Numbered from the stretch's first letter, positions 1-9,984 are shown. The stretch is DNA of 64,000 nt from Dermatophagoides farinae (GCF_024713945.1 NC_134680.1:1512001-1576000); one strand, 5' to 3'. The notes: generated by a model from the sequence alone, not told the origin. Translations and numbers: made by a program.

Positions 1-1163
1 TCATTCATATCAAGATGATTATGATCAACATATAGACGAGATAATGCCCATGGTAGGATTTTTTCAATCTGACTATAACAGGTACGCCATCTATTCGGAG
101 TTCGTTTTATACCGGATTTTGTTTTCAAAAATTCAAACATATAACGACGATATTGTTCACCAAGATATGGTGTCACCATTCGTGCCAACTGAAAATCTAA
201 AAATGTACGAAGTTTATCGCCAGGAATCGTTTCAATTAAAGTGGTAAAATTTCTGAAATAACCCAGATCGGTGATGAGTAATAAATTTTTCCGAGAAATT
301 TTAACATTGGAAGCATCGAACATTCGAAATGTTGGTCGAAAAATGTGATCTAACCATGGAAAATTCATCTGTCTTTCAAAATCGGCAATGCTCATAATGT
401 TGATAATTTTTGATAGATCTTGATGATCCAGATCGGTCATTTTTATGCTTCCCAATCGAATTTCAATATCAATCATTTCGTCAATTAGTTCAACAATTTC
501 CGAGTCATTCTTATGACGAAGATATGGTATTAATTTAGAAATTTTTTCTAAATAATGTTGATATGCAACCATTGTTGGCCGATTTCGGGTCTTTACATTA
601 ACAATATCGTCCAATGGAAATGAGGCCGTATCCATGGCTAAAATCTGTTCGCTTGTATTTCGTGGATTGGCAACGACAACAATACGAAACATGGCATGGA
701 TGGTAGCCAAATTTGATAGATAAATGTTATACCATGTATCATTATGACGATAATCATCATGAATGGCAAACAATGATTCAACTAGATGGCTTTGATCAAT
801 CACCATTTCATTGTCTATCGATAAACATTGATCATAAAGGAATTTTGCCAATCGTATCGTGCGACTGGAATGCTCGGCCGTTTGATTCGATTCAAGTAAT
901 GAACGGATATTTTCAATCATTTGATCCTGTATTTGTATGGCAACACTATATAATGGTTTTGTTGCTGGAATATGATCATGTTTCTGTAGCCAGCCACCAC
1001 AAGCAAATTGATAGAAATCATCACATGGTGATACTTGTCGATCTAATGATTCGATAATGAATCGAGCCGATTGACGACAAACAGGTGTTGAACATGGTTC
1101 GTAATAACGAATATAAGCTGACCAAACAATTGTTGGCAATATTAATAACAATAATCGATACAT
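1..1163 (-). CDS. M13 zinc metallopeptidase (neprilysin/ECE-like), N-terminal part, cut by window edge
   Basis: Reading the minus strand from the ATG at 1163-1161 gives 387 open codons to the window edge. The protein starts with a hydrophobic signal sequence (MYRLLLLILPTIVWS) rather than the cytoplasmic tail plus internal anchor of classical neprilysin, so it is probably secreted. It is followed by the M13 N-terminal signature: CSTPVCRQSARFIIESLD, then VSPCDDFYQFACGGWL, then the helical PeptidaseM13_N region with several N-x-S/T sites. Known members cleave small extracellular peptides. The catalytic HExxH and ExxxD motifs lie in the C-terminal domain, beyond position 1, so activity cannot be judged here. 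No intron is visible in this part. The family call is firm from the cysteine-anchored motifs; the exact subfamily is not. Confidence 0.92.
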   Translation of the reverse strand, partial: MYRLLLLILPTIVWSAYIRYYEPCSTPVCRQSARFIIESLDRQVSPCDDFYQFACGGWLQKHDHIPATKPLYSVAIQIQDQMIENIRSLLESNQTAEHSSRTIRLAKFLYDQCLSIDNEMVIDQSHLVESLFAIHDDYRHNDTWYNIYLSNLATIHAMFRIVVVANPRNTSEQILAMDTASFPLDDIVNVKTRNRPTMVAYQHYLEKISKLIPYLRHKNDSEIVELIDEMIDIEIRLGSIKMTDLDHQDLSKIINIMSIADFERQMNFPWLDHIFRPTFRMFDASNVKISRKNLLLITDLGYFRNFTTLIETIPGDKLRTFLDFQLARMVTPYLGEQYRRYMFEFLKTKSGIKRTPNRWRTCYSQIEKILPWALSRLYVDHNHLDMN

Positions 1164-1415
1164 TATGTTCAATGATTTGGGTGAAAATGATGAGGACAAA
1201 AATCAAATCAATCAAATATTTTTATTATCAAAATGTAAATTGAATCGATTAAAGTTTAAATGCAACAAATTTTCTATTTCTATTTTCAATGTGTCGAAAA
1301 TCAAGATCATCATCGTAGTTATCTATTTTGTATGTGAATAATAGCAATAGTGCTGCTCTCTAATGGCTAAAACATGAGTTTTTGTTGTAATTTTTTCAAG
1401 ATTCGAATCCTTGTT

Positions 1416-2582
1416 TCAAGATAGAAGAATAATGCATACATAGTAAATGACAAATGCAATTAGTTCTAGAAAAAGAACCGAGTGGATGTGTAGAGTATTA
1501 TCATAGATGATCATTTCAAAATCATTTCTTAACAATTCAAATTCTACATAACGACTTTGCTGAAGATATTTTTGTGATCGTCGAAATTGTTTGATTTGTT
1601 GTTGTTTTCGATGATCATAAATTGATCGTGGTGTAATCATCATCTGACGAATTCGATTGTTAATCTGATCGAATATCGATAATGATTGTTGATTAAGATT
1701 AACCAACGTTATCCAAATAAATGTTACAAGAATGTCCCGATGAATCTTGTGCCATCGACGTTGCCAACCTTCGATAAATAACAGAATGATGGTATTGAAA
1801 TGTGATGAACAAACTATTGTCAGTTGAATGATCCAAAGTGGAGAGAAAAGCTGTCGAATTTCAATGTTTACACGAGAGAATTTTTCTAGTGATTTAATGA
1901 TTGCATGACATTGATAATAATTGTTAGGATGATTGATTTGTTGCTGTTGCGATATAGCCATTAAATACCATCGTAATGTAAGAATATTCAATACCTGATG
2001 ATAACAAAATAAAGACCATGTTATCATAGAATAAGAATCATATACAATATGTATCATCAACAATCGAATTGGATCGAATGCAATTTGATGAAAAATGGTC
2101 AGCACTATATCCAAACGATAATAAAATAGAAATATTAAATGAAACAAAACCATAGTAAAAATCCATATATAGCATCGATGATTTGATAATCGTACAATGA
2201 AACAATCTTTACGCATCAATAATTCGACTATACGAAAGACACGTGTAGAATATACGAACCAATAACCAATAAAAATAGACGGTCTTATTAGAAGAATATT
2301 CAGAAACATATACATGGGTAATAAACCATATTGATGATATTTTTTTATCATATCATGATAATAGCTAGATTCATACTGTGGTGAAAGCGTTTGACATGCC
2401 ATCAAATTCAATATGGTATTTAAAAGAAAATTTACCCATCGAACTATATGTTTACGATTATCATTGTTTGATGACCATGGATAAGGATACAGTGGTACAC
2501 CGAAATTACCGTATATATATCGTAGGATACGGAACCATGGATCATCATGTAAAATGATGGTACTTGTTATCGTTGTAGACAT
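1416..2582 (-). CDS. Seven-TM protein, gustatory-receptor-like
   Basis: Single-exon ORF of 388 residues. Hydrophobic segments lie at about residues 46-62, 86-112, 137-155, 174-203, 246-270, 283-297 and 366-387, giving seven candidate membrane helices with a long loop between the sixth and seventh. Length, helix spacing and a final helix preceded by a polar stretch ending close to the C-terminus fit the arthropod gustatory receptor (7tm_7) family. The canonical TYhhhhhQF motif of the last helix is only loosely matched (FVIYYVCIILLS). It follows the M13 peptidase in the same orientation, 250 bp away, with no sign of functional coupling. Seven helices is what the sequence shows; the receptor family is inference. 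It could be another mite-specific multipass protein. Confidence 0.5.
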   Translation of the reverse strand: MSTTITSTIILHDDPWFRILRYIYGNFGVPLYPYPWSSNNDNRKHIVRWVNFLLNTILNLMACQTLSPQYESSYYHDMIKKYHQYGLLPMYMFLNILLIRPSIFIGYWFVYSTRVFRIVELLMRKDCFIVRLSNHRCYIWIFTMVLFHLIFLFYYRLDIVLTIFHQIAFDPIRLLMIHIVYDSYSMITWSLFCYHQVLNILTLRWYLMAISQQQQINHPNNYYQCHAIIKSLEKFSRVNIEIRQLFSPLWIIQLTIVCSSHFNTIILLFIEGWQRRWHKIHRDILVTFIWITLVNLNQQSLSIFDQINNRIRQMMITPRSIYDHRKQQQIKQFRRSQKYLQQSRYVEFELLRNDFEMIIYDNTLHIHSVLFLELIAFVIYYVCIILLS

Positions 2583-3283
2583 ATTTGACCAATCATGCTG
2601 AAATAATAATAATAAATGTTGATCATAAACATTTAAATGATATATTTATATATACAATTATTATGAATATTATCATACAACCTTGAATTGTAATTTAGGT
2701 CTTCATGTAAAAATACATTCAATCAATATAATAAATTGATAAATTGATGATGATCGTTTGGAAAATACATTTCGAACACCTTTTTCATAGCCAATTCATT
2801 TAGTTTCGAATTTGAATATTTAATTGTTTTTTGCCCTCTATCGACCATATGTGATAATCAAATTTAAATGGACATAACAAAATTATGTACCGCCATCGTG
2901 TGGAAATAGAAATAAACTTTAACAAAAAAGGGACAGGCAACAACAACAACAACAACGAAAATATTCGATAATGTGATACATGCGCGTATGTGTGTGTTGA
3001 TGATTGTGTGAGTACGATGTAAACAAAGCCCCAAAAAACCTCAAATCATCGTCATCAATTTCGGATTTGACGATCAACAAATAACAAAACCGAAACGTAG
3101 ACGAAAACAAAGATCTTCAAATTCGCTCTGACCAAACAAGATAAAACGGTCTGGACGAATAAAAAAAACGTTCGGTTCCTGAACCAGAAAACGAACGTAT
3201 TTTTTATTCGTACCACGAAAAATAAACCAAACGAAACAAACAAACAAAAAAAAAATTTCAATTAATAATTGATTCAATTCGTT
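2583..3283 (+). promoter_or_regulatory. Upstream and 5' leader region of MAEA copy 1
   Basis: No ORF is supported between the divergent receptor-like and MAEA genes. The part from about 2975 to 3283 is the MAEA leader: blocks of it recur at 5590-5650 and 5870-6050 in front of the N-terminal MAEA fragment, which shows it was duplicated along with the gene. A TG-rich stretch (2985-3010) is among the blocks shared between copies. No TATA box was convincingly identified. Confidence 0.5.
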
Positions 3284-4948
3284 ATGGCATTTAGTGGCCA
3301 TCCACAAGTAGTTGAATTTTTTCGTTTGGTCGATAATAATTCATCTGTATCAAATAATTCATCATTAGCTGCTGCATTTTCACGCGTATTTGCACGTTTA
3401 CCACATAATCTATTTAACGAAAATCGTTCATCAGGTTCACACGGAGGATCATCATCATTGATCGGTGGTGGCATTAGTGGTAACGCCGCTATCAACACGG
3501 AAACATTTACCAATTCAAACGTACAGCTAAAATTGTGTCCAACACGTTTAGCTACAATGGGAACGATGTCCGATATACGTGCACTAGAACATCAAACCAT
3601 AAAGGTACCATATGAAATTCTGAATAAAAAATTTCGTATGGCCCAAAAAAATATTGATCGTGAAGCATCACATGTACAATCATCGATTGCTGAACTTGAA
3701 AAAATGGTTAATCAATCTAAAGATATGATTGCTGATGCTGATAAAGATGGTAATGACAATGGTAATGTCAGTAATGATGATCATGAACCTGTTACAATTG
3801 GACGTATCAATGAATTACTGGTCGGTGTGGTTAATAAATTATCTGTCTTGAAACGTAAATCAATTGAATCAATTACGGATGAAATAAATGCAGCAAATGT
3901 TTGTAAACGACGATTAGACCATCTTAAAGAATATTACATAATGAATAGTAAACAACAACATCAGCAGCAACAACAACAACAACAATTGCAGAATAATCAT
4001 CAACAATCAGAACCATCATCAACACCTCATGCACCACTGTTATCATCATCATCAGCACCAATAATAACGAATGAAATGGATGATCCAGTCATTGCACAAT
4101 GGAAACGCAAACGAATGGATCGTATGCTTGTGGATCATTGTTTACGTGCTGGCTATTATGAAACGGCCATCCAGTTGGCTGAATGTTCGGATATCGAAAA
4201 TTTAACAAATATCGATATATTTTTGGTTTGTAAAGATATTGAATCATCATTGGCACGAAATGAAACAGCACGATGTTTAGCATGGTGTCATGAAAATAAA
4301 TCTAAATTACGGAAGATTAAATCAACATTAGAATTTAGTTTGCGACAACAGGAATTCATTGAATTAATACGTTCAGAACAACGTGTAGAAGCGGTTCGAT
4401 ATGCACAGAAATATTTTTCAAATCTTGAAGATCTTGGCGGAATATCCATATCGAATGATCTTCTACGAGTGATGGGTCTATTAGCATTTCAATCGACCAC
4501 ACATGTTGAGCCATATAAATCATTATTTGATTTAAATCGTTGGCAACAATTAATTCAACAATTTCGACAAGAAAATTTCAAGCTATATCAGCTAACAAAT
4601 GCATCGATATTTTCCATCACATTACAAGCTGGTCTTTCATCGCTGAAAACACCACAATGTTATCGAAAAGATGGCAATCGTAATAATGAATGTCCCGTTT
4701 GTTCCGAAGGTCTAAATAAATTAGCATCATCATTACCATGTGCACATTGTTCACAATCACGTCTTGTGTGTTTCATAACGGGTGAACCTATGAATGAAAA
4801 TAATCAACCATTAATGTTACCGAATGGTTATGTTTATGGTGAGAAATCATTGCGTAAAATGGCCGATGAAAATGATGGAAAGGTTACCTGTCCACGTACG
4901 AATGAATCATTTAATTTTAAAGCAATAGAAAAAGTCTATGTTATGTAG
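3284..4948 (+). CDS. MAEA: MAEA/GID9-type E3 ubiquitin ligase subunit, full-length copy 1
   Basis: A 554-residue single-exon ORF from the ATG at 3284. From about residue 100 it follows animal MAEA closely: [20 protein letters not shown], then [12 protein letters not shown], the LisH/CTLH segment from about residue 277, CRA-like helices, and the C-terminal GID-type RING-like region (about 469-543) with [20 protein letters not shown] and MLPNGYVYG, ending EKVYVM. MAEA is the RING subunit of the CTLH/GID ubiquitin ligase. The N-terminal ~95 residues ([13 protein letters not shown]...) are an extension not recalled from vertebrate MAEA, and a Q-rich linker precedes LisH. An internal ATG at [10 protein letters not shown] would give a conventional N-terminus. 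An AATAAA lies at 5160-5165. Absence of introns in a gene usually multi-exonic could mean intron loss or an old retrocopy. Confidence 0.95.
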   Translation: MAFSGHPQVVEFFRLVDNNSSVSNNSSLAAAFSRVFARLPHNLFNENRSSGSHGGSSSLIGGGISGNAAINTETFTNSNVQLKLCPTRLATMGTMSDIRALEHQTIKVPYEILNKKFRMAQKNIDREASHVQSSIAELEKMVNQSKDMIADADKDGNDNGNVSNDDHEPVTIGRINELLVGVVNKLSVLKRKSIESITDEINAANVCKRRLDHLKEYYIMNSKQQHQQQQQQQQLQNNHQQSEPSSTPHAPLLSSSSAPIITNEMDDPVIAQWKRKRMDRMLVDHCLRAGYYETAIQLAECSDIENLTNIDIFLVCKDIESSLARNETARCLAWCHENKSKLRKIKSTLEFSLRQQEFIELIRSEQRVEAVRYAQKYFSNLEDLGGISISNDLLRVMGLLAFQSTTHVEPYKSLFDLNRWQQLIQQFRQENFKLYQLTNASIFSITLQAGLSSLKTPQCYRKDGNRNNECPVCSEGLNKLASSLPCAHCSQSRLVCFITGEPMNENNQPLMLPNGYVYGEKSLRKMADENDGKVTCPRTNESFNFKAIEKVYVM

Positions 4949-5394
4949 AGATCTTTTTTTCTTTATCTAATTTTGAATTCATATTACATTTCACTATAAT
5001 GGCTATAACTTGTGCTTGAAATATCTCTTTCCTCTCATCAACCATCATTGGTGATGCCAAAATTCGTTTTTTTTTCTTTTTATTCAATTTTCTTTAATAA
5101 TTAATAATAACCATATATGTAATTGATACAAACATGATTAAAAACTTTGAAAATCAAAAAATAAAGTTTGTTTAAATCTTTTCGTTTTTTAAAATTCGAA
5201 CAATTTCATTTGAATTTCCAGCGTCATCTATTGGCGGGAGCGGTTTGAAAAAAAGTGGCGTGTATGGCTCTAGCGGAAGTGGGTGGGGTTAGAAACCTGA
5301 ATCCGTTATTGACCCTTCCATGAGGAAGATTCAATCAGAATTTATATGGGCTACATTGGACGGCCGATTTATCATTGTTATCCCATGATACTCT

Positions 5395-5510
5395 TACAAT
5401 CGAACGAAACCGTGTACAACTAAACCGACAAAAACACAATCACACTCAAATGTGCTTTTCTTCTGATACGTCCTATTTTAATGGATCCTTTTTTAGTATC
5501 ACTTCACGAC
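5395..5510 (+). repeat. Direct repeat unit A (duplicated MAEA-flank sequence)
   Basis: This ~116-bp stretch is repeated in the same orientation at 5756-5873 with scattered changes (shared cores: gaaaccgtgtacaac, ccgacaaaaacac, gatccttttt). Between the two units, 5585-5655 resembles the MAEA copy 1 leader near 2985-3035. This indicates at least two rounds of local duplication upstream of the fragment at 6051. Confidence 0.7.
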
Positions 5511-5755
5511 AATAATCGTAAATGGACGGAAAGAAGCAACTACTAGTTCTCCCATCTGCACTAGATCTCCAACGGTAATCCCAATTACAACGTGTATGTG
5601 TTGATGATGATTGTGTGAGTGCGATGTAAACACAACAAACAAAGTCCCGTGTGATGAAATAACGCAACAAAAATCTTAGTTATTTAATGTTTGTTTATTA
5701 AATGATGGTATTTTTCACAATTTTAAAAATCAAAAAACAAAAACTTTATGAATAT

Positions 5756-5873
5756 TACAATCAATCGAAACCGTGTACAACCGAACCGACAAAAACACAC
5801 TCACTCACACCATATGCTCTTTTTTCATACTTCCTCTTTTAATAGATCCTTTTTCAGTATCGTTTCACGACAG
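5756..5873 (+). repeat. Direct repeat unit B (partner of 5395-5510)
   Basis: Second copy of the ~116-bp unit. It runs directly into a duplicated MAEA leader (5870-6050) that matches copy 1 positions about 3028-3283 but lacks roughly 80 bp just before the start codon. Confidence 0.7.
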
Positions 5874-6050
5874 TCCCGAAAAAGTTGCAAACCATCGTTA
5901 TCAATTTCGGATTTGACGATCAACAAATAACGAAAACCGAAACGTAGACGAATACAAAGATCTTTAAATTCGCTCTGGCCAAACAAATAAAACAGTCTGG
6001 ACGAATAAAAAAAGGTTCGGTTCCTGAACCAGAAAACGAACGAATTCGTT

Positions 6051-6200
6051 ATGGCATTTAGTGACCATCCGCAAGTAGTTGAATTTTTTCATTTGGTCGA
6101 TTTTAATTCATCTGTACCAAATAATTCGTCATTAGCTTCGGCATTTTCATGTGTATTTGCACGTTTACTACATAATCTGTTCATCAGATTCACCAGATTT
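6051..6200 (+). pseudogene. MAEA N-terminal fragment (truncated duplicate)
   Basis: The ATG at 6051 starts [18 protein letters not shown]..., a diverged copy of the first ~45 residues of MAEA copy 1. Homology continues through the HNLF codons, where about 14 bases present in copy 1 are absent, shifting the frame; resemblance to MAEA is lost shortly after. The open frame runs on to 6275 but no longer resembles MAEA. It carries its own copy of the leader, so it may still be transcribed, but no LisH, CTLH or RING region follows. Best read as the 5' end of a broken duplicate whose 3' end may be the fragment at 7618. Confidence 0.8.
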
Positions 6201-6710
6201 CGATATATCGATAGTAAATCCATAATTTTTGCGAGCACTCACAATTTTCGCATCCAGATAGCAACATCCGACTAACCGATTGTTTTATTGATACATTGAT
6301 GGTGTAAGGCATTTGGCCTTTGGATACTATTGTCATTATCAACATTAATTTAACTATATATATATATAAGACCGGACATGGCACTTTCAACAAATATCTA
6401 TTTCAAATCAAAAAAGCTTCCTCACCTTACGGTAAATGCGGATCAATGCAATCCTCAACTCACCTTTTATTTGTCCACTAACAAGATACATAGTGAAAAA
6501 TATTTTCTTACTTCAGTCTCACCTAACATTTTTACAGAAAATCCTATTATCTACTCACTATTTACAGACATATGTATATCAATAGATTATTCGTCGCTGC
6601 TGTTTCACTCAAAATTCACCAATAAATTATCGTACTTTATTATTATTTTAAGTTTGCTTTTATAATAAATTCTAATTCACAATTTGTTTTGATTTAATCA
6701 TCGGATGTAC

Positions 6711-6745
6711 AAATGCCACATTACCATTTTGGTAATGTGGCATTT
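6711..6745. repeat. Perfect 16-bp hairpin (3-nt loop)
   Basis: Arms aaatgccacattacca (6711-6726) and tggtaatgtggcattt (6730-6745) are exact reverse complements separated by ttt. The sequence atcggatgtacaa precedes it; a near-copy, atcggatgtgcaa, sits about 125 bp downstream ahead of the second hairpin, suggesting a repeated unit or a decayed element. Confidence 0.85.
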
Positions 6746-6865
6746 ATTGAATTCATGATAGAATGTTATTAAATTTATTAAAATTAAATTTCGATGTTTT
6801 GAAATGTTCACCACATCCTTCGATGATCGGATGTGCAATCGATCATCTCAATTTCCATTTTCGGT

Positions 6866-6896
6866 ATTGTTATGATTTTATGAAAATCATAACAAT
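6866..6896. repeat. Perfect 14-bp hairpin (3-nt loop)
   Basis: Arms attgttatgatttt (6866-6879) and aaaatcataacaat (6883-6896) pair exactly around atg. It lies about 120 bp after the first hairpin and, like it, follows a cggatgt-containing motif. Confidence 0.85.
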
Positions 6897-7617
6897 TCTC
6901 TGACATGTATTTACCTCAAAAAATTATAAGCTCATTGCTCAGTTCAAATAATATTCAATTTCTTTCTACTGTTAATTTCTGAACTTCGATTAATTTAAGG
7001 TGCAAAAAACTTTTTTTTTGTTTAGCACTCATTTTAAATAAATTAAACTTAAAAAAATAACACAAGAAAGTAGGAAGAATTTAAAATTAATTTTTAATTT
7101 TTATTTGCCTATTTATTTATTTTATTATTTTATTATAACTATAAAGACACTCCGCCTCAACGGCACTTGTGTCAAAAAAGAATTGAGAAGAAATCAAATT
7201 ACAAAGTTGACATTAAATATTTCTGGATACAATGTATCCTTTGCAAATACAATTAAATAATGCTAAATTGGATTTATTGGACATGAAATCACATGTTATT
7301 TGCCTATTTCAACTTGGATGTCAAATATATTTATTACAAGACAAATAGCAAATTAGATCACACTCTTGGATAATGAAGAAATCACTTTTTATTTAAGACA
7401 ATTTGACCGTCGTGTTTCATGTGTGTTTTTTTTATATGAGAGCATAACTCTCTTAAATTTATTTATTCTATTAAAAATTAAAGAAATTTTTGATTTACAA
7501 AATGAAAGAATTTGGGGGGAGTGAGACAATGTTTATTGTGGATAATAGGTTAAGGGGGTGTGAAATTTTAGTGAACGGTTTAGGAAACGTAGATGTGAGT
7601 TTATGTGGTGACAAAAG

Positions 7618-8325
7618 GAATCATCATTGGCACGAAATGAAACAGCACGATGTTTAGCATGGTGTCATGAAAATAAATCTAAATTACGGAAGATTAAATC
7701 AACATTAGAATTTAGTTTGCGACAACAGGAATTCATTGAATTAATACGTTCAGAACAACGTGTAGAAGCGGTTCGATATGCACAGAAATATTTTTCAAAT
7801 CTTGAAGATCTTGGCGGAATATCCATATCGAATGATCTTCTACGAGTGATGGGTCTATTAGCATTTCAATCGACCACACATGTTGAGCCATATAAATCAT
7901 TATTTGATTTAAATCGTTGGCAACAATTAATTCAACAATTTCGACAAGAAAATTTCAAGCTATATCAGCTAACAAATGCATCGATATTTTCCATCACATT
8001 ACAAGCTGGTCTTTCATCGCTGAAAACACCACAATGTTATCGAAAAGATGGCAATCGTAATAATGAATGTCCCGTTTGTTCCGAAGGTCTAAATAAATTA
8101 GCATCATCATTACCATGTGCACATTGTTCACAATCACGTCTTGTATGTTTCATAACGGGTGAACCTATGAATGAAAATAATCAACCATTAATGTTACCGA
8201 ATGGTTATGTTTATGGTGAGAAATCATTACGTAAAATGGCCGATGAAAATGATGGAAAGGTTACCTGTCCACGTACGAATGAATCATTTAATTTTAAAGC
8301 AATAGAAAAAGTCTATGTTATGTAG
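7618..8325 (+). pseudogene. MAEA C-terminal fragment (copy 2), nearly identical to copy 1
   Basis: From about 7618 to 8570 the sequence is almost identical to copy 1 from about 4243 to 5200. The encoded residues, from [15 protein letters not shown] to the terminal EKVYVM, match copy 1 exactly; only a couple of silent differences were seen in the coding part. It covers the CTLH/CRA part and the whole RING-like region but lacks the N-terminus, LisH and any leader. There is no ATG at the junction; the first in-frame ATG would begin inside the RING region or shortly before. The copied 3' UTR carries aatgaa (8528-8533) where copy 1 has AATAAA. Probably an unexpressed recent duplicate, unless it acts as a terminal exon of a chimeric transcript. 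Confidence 0.82.
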
Positions 8326-8704
8326 AGATCTTTTTTTCTTTATCTAATTTTGAATTCATATTACATTTCACTATAACTTGTGCTTGAAATATCTCTTTCC
8401 TCTCATCAACCATCATTGGTGATGCCAAAATTCGTTTTTTTTCTTTTTATTCAATTTTCTTTAATAATTAATAATAACCATATGTAATTGTAATACAAAC
8501 ATGATTAAAAAAATTTGAAAATCAAAAAATGAAGTTTGTTTAAATCTTTTCGTTTTTTAAAATTTGAATTATTTTATTGGAATATTAATATTTCTTGCTA
8601 TAATTTTGTATTGTCAGAATGATTTACATCCAATTCTGATTCTAGAAAGTGACTATAGCCACAACTTCTGAAAGCTGATTTTACAGATGTAAGCCAATGT
8701 TTAA
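8326..8704 (+). other. Duplicated MAEA 3' UTR and flank
   Basis: To about 8570 this repeats the 3' UTR of copy 1 with small indels; after that it is unique AT-rich DNA. No gene is seen. Confidence 0.7.
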
Positions 8705-8851
8705 CCCATCGACTACCGCCATAGACAGAAAAAAGGTCGCAAAATAGACCAACTTTTCGAATTTTCATGTGTTTTTGGCGCATATATGAGCCGCTGGTCT
8801 ATTGTGGAAAATTTGAGTGACACACATATGTGCCGCTTGGTAGTCAATGGG
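8705..8851. mobile_element. Tiny TTAA-flanked MITE, piggyBac-like
   Basis: A 147-bp element bounded by TTAA on both sides (8701-8704 and 8852-8855). Its ends are 13-bp terminal inverted repeats, cccatcgactacc (8705-8717) and ggtagtcaatggg (8839-8851), with one mismatch. Inside are a second inverted pair (aatagaccaa / tggtctatt) and two similar motifs ending tgagccgc and tgtgccgc. TTAA target duplication and C-rich 5' ends fit piggyBac-type transposons; with no coding capacity it would be a non-autonomous MITE. Family assignment is inference; the TIR and TTAA structure is directly visible. Confidence 0.75.
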
Positions 8852-8855
8852 TTAA

Positions 8856-9440
8856 GATTTTTGACATGATATTTCACGATTTACGATAACACGTAATTCT
8901 CGTAATTTGATTTGACCAGATTAACAATATTATTACCATCATTAGTGGTGATATGATTTTGATTGACGGTTTAAATACAATGCAAATGGTCGTTTAACGG
9001 ACTAAACAGATCATTTATGGATTTCAATTGATCACTAAGATCTTGATTACCATTATTGCCATCATTATTATCGTTATTATTATCAGCCATAATGATAATT
9101 CGGTTAACCATTGACTTCTACTACCAAGATGATATTATATATTAATATAAATTTTTAAGTTTACAATAAAAAATTCTACAATTTGTTCATTAAACATTAA
9201 CATACATCACAAATTGCTTATCATAGTCATTTTTCAAATTGATTTAGAATTCCGTGATAGTCCCACCAAACGAATGTGCTGTTCATTAACGTCAGATCAT
9301 ATTTACACTTAATTTTGCTGGATTATTTGAGTGTATGTAGTCGAACAATAGAAACTGTGAGTAGTACTCACGATTTTTGCATGAATTCCGCAATTTTTAA
9401 CCACTTTTTGTGTGGATATAGCCGAAGTACTCACAGAAAC
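8856..9440. other. Spacer between MAEA copies 2 and 3
   Basis: No recognised gene. A short minus-strand ORF (9090 to 8971, 39 codons, MADNNNDNNDGNNGNQDLSD...) has codon use like local genes, and a second open stretch follows in another frame. This could be a relic of an unrelated gene, but nothing identifies it. Around 9363-9382 a motif (gtactcacgatttttgcat) resembles one at about 6229-6248 near the N-terminal fragment. Confidence 0.4.
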
Positions 9441-9447
9441 GGGAACG

Positions 9448-9915
9448 ATGTCTGATATACGTGCACTAGAACATCAAACCATAAAGGTACCATATGAAAT
9501 TCTGAATAAAAAATTTCGTATGGCCCAAAAAAATATTGATCGTGATGCATCACAAGTACAATCATCAATTGCTGAACTTGAAAAAATGGTTAATAAATCT
9601 AAAGATAGAATTGATGATACTGATAAAAATGGTAATGCTAGTAATGATGATCATGAACCTGTTACAATTGGACGTATTAATGAATTACTGGTCGGTGTGG
9701 TTAATAAATTATCCGTCTTGAAACGTAAATCAATTGAATCAATTACGGATGAAATAAATGTGGCAAATGTTTGTAAACGACGATTAGACCATCTTAAAGA
9801 ATATTATCTAATTAATAGTAAACAACAACAACAACAGCAGCAGCAGCTGCAACAACAACAATTACAGAATAATCATCAACAATCAGAACCATTATCAACA
9901 CCTCAAGCACCACCG

Positions 9916-9984
<69 letters not shown>

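Larger units (their letters stand above)
6201..7617. other. Non-coding spacer inside the MAEA cluster, with two hairpins
   Basis: No supported gene. An open frame at 6378-6665 (95 codons) is AT-driven and unrecognised. Two perfect inverted repeats lie at 6711-6745 and 6866-6896. The rest is AT-rich unique sequence that stops abruptly at the junction with the MAEA 3' fragment near 7618. Confidence 0.6.

Noticed and set aside
6378-6665. 95-codon open frame beginning MALSTNIYF in the MAEA spacer
   Set aside because: AT-driven composition, no recognisable motif, ends in an isoleucine/leucine run, and lies between duplication breakpoints.
7627-7629. Start of MAEA copy 2 at a TTG
   Set aside because: The codon is leucine in copy 1 and there is no ATG or leader; treated as a truncated fragment.
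9412-9447. Upstream extension of MAEA copy 3 starting at a GTG
   Set aside because: GTG is not a normal nuclear animal start; the ATG at 9448 matches the usual MAEA beginning.
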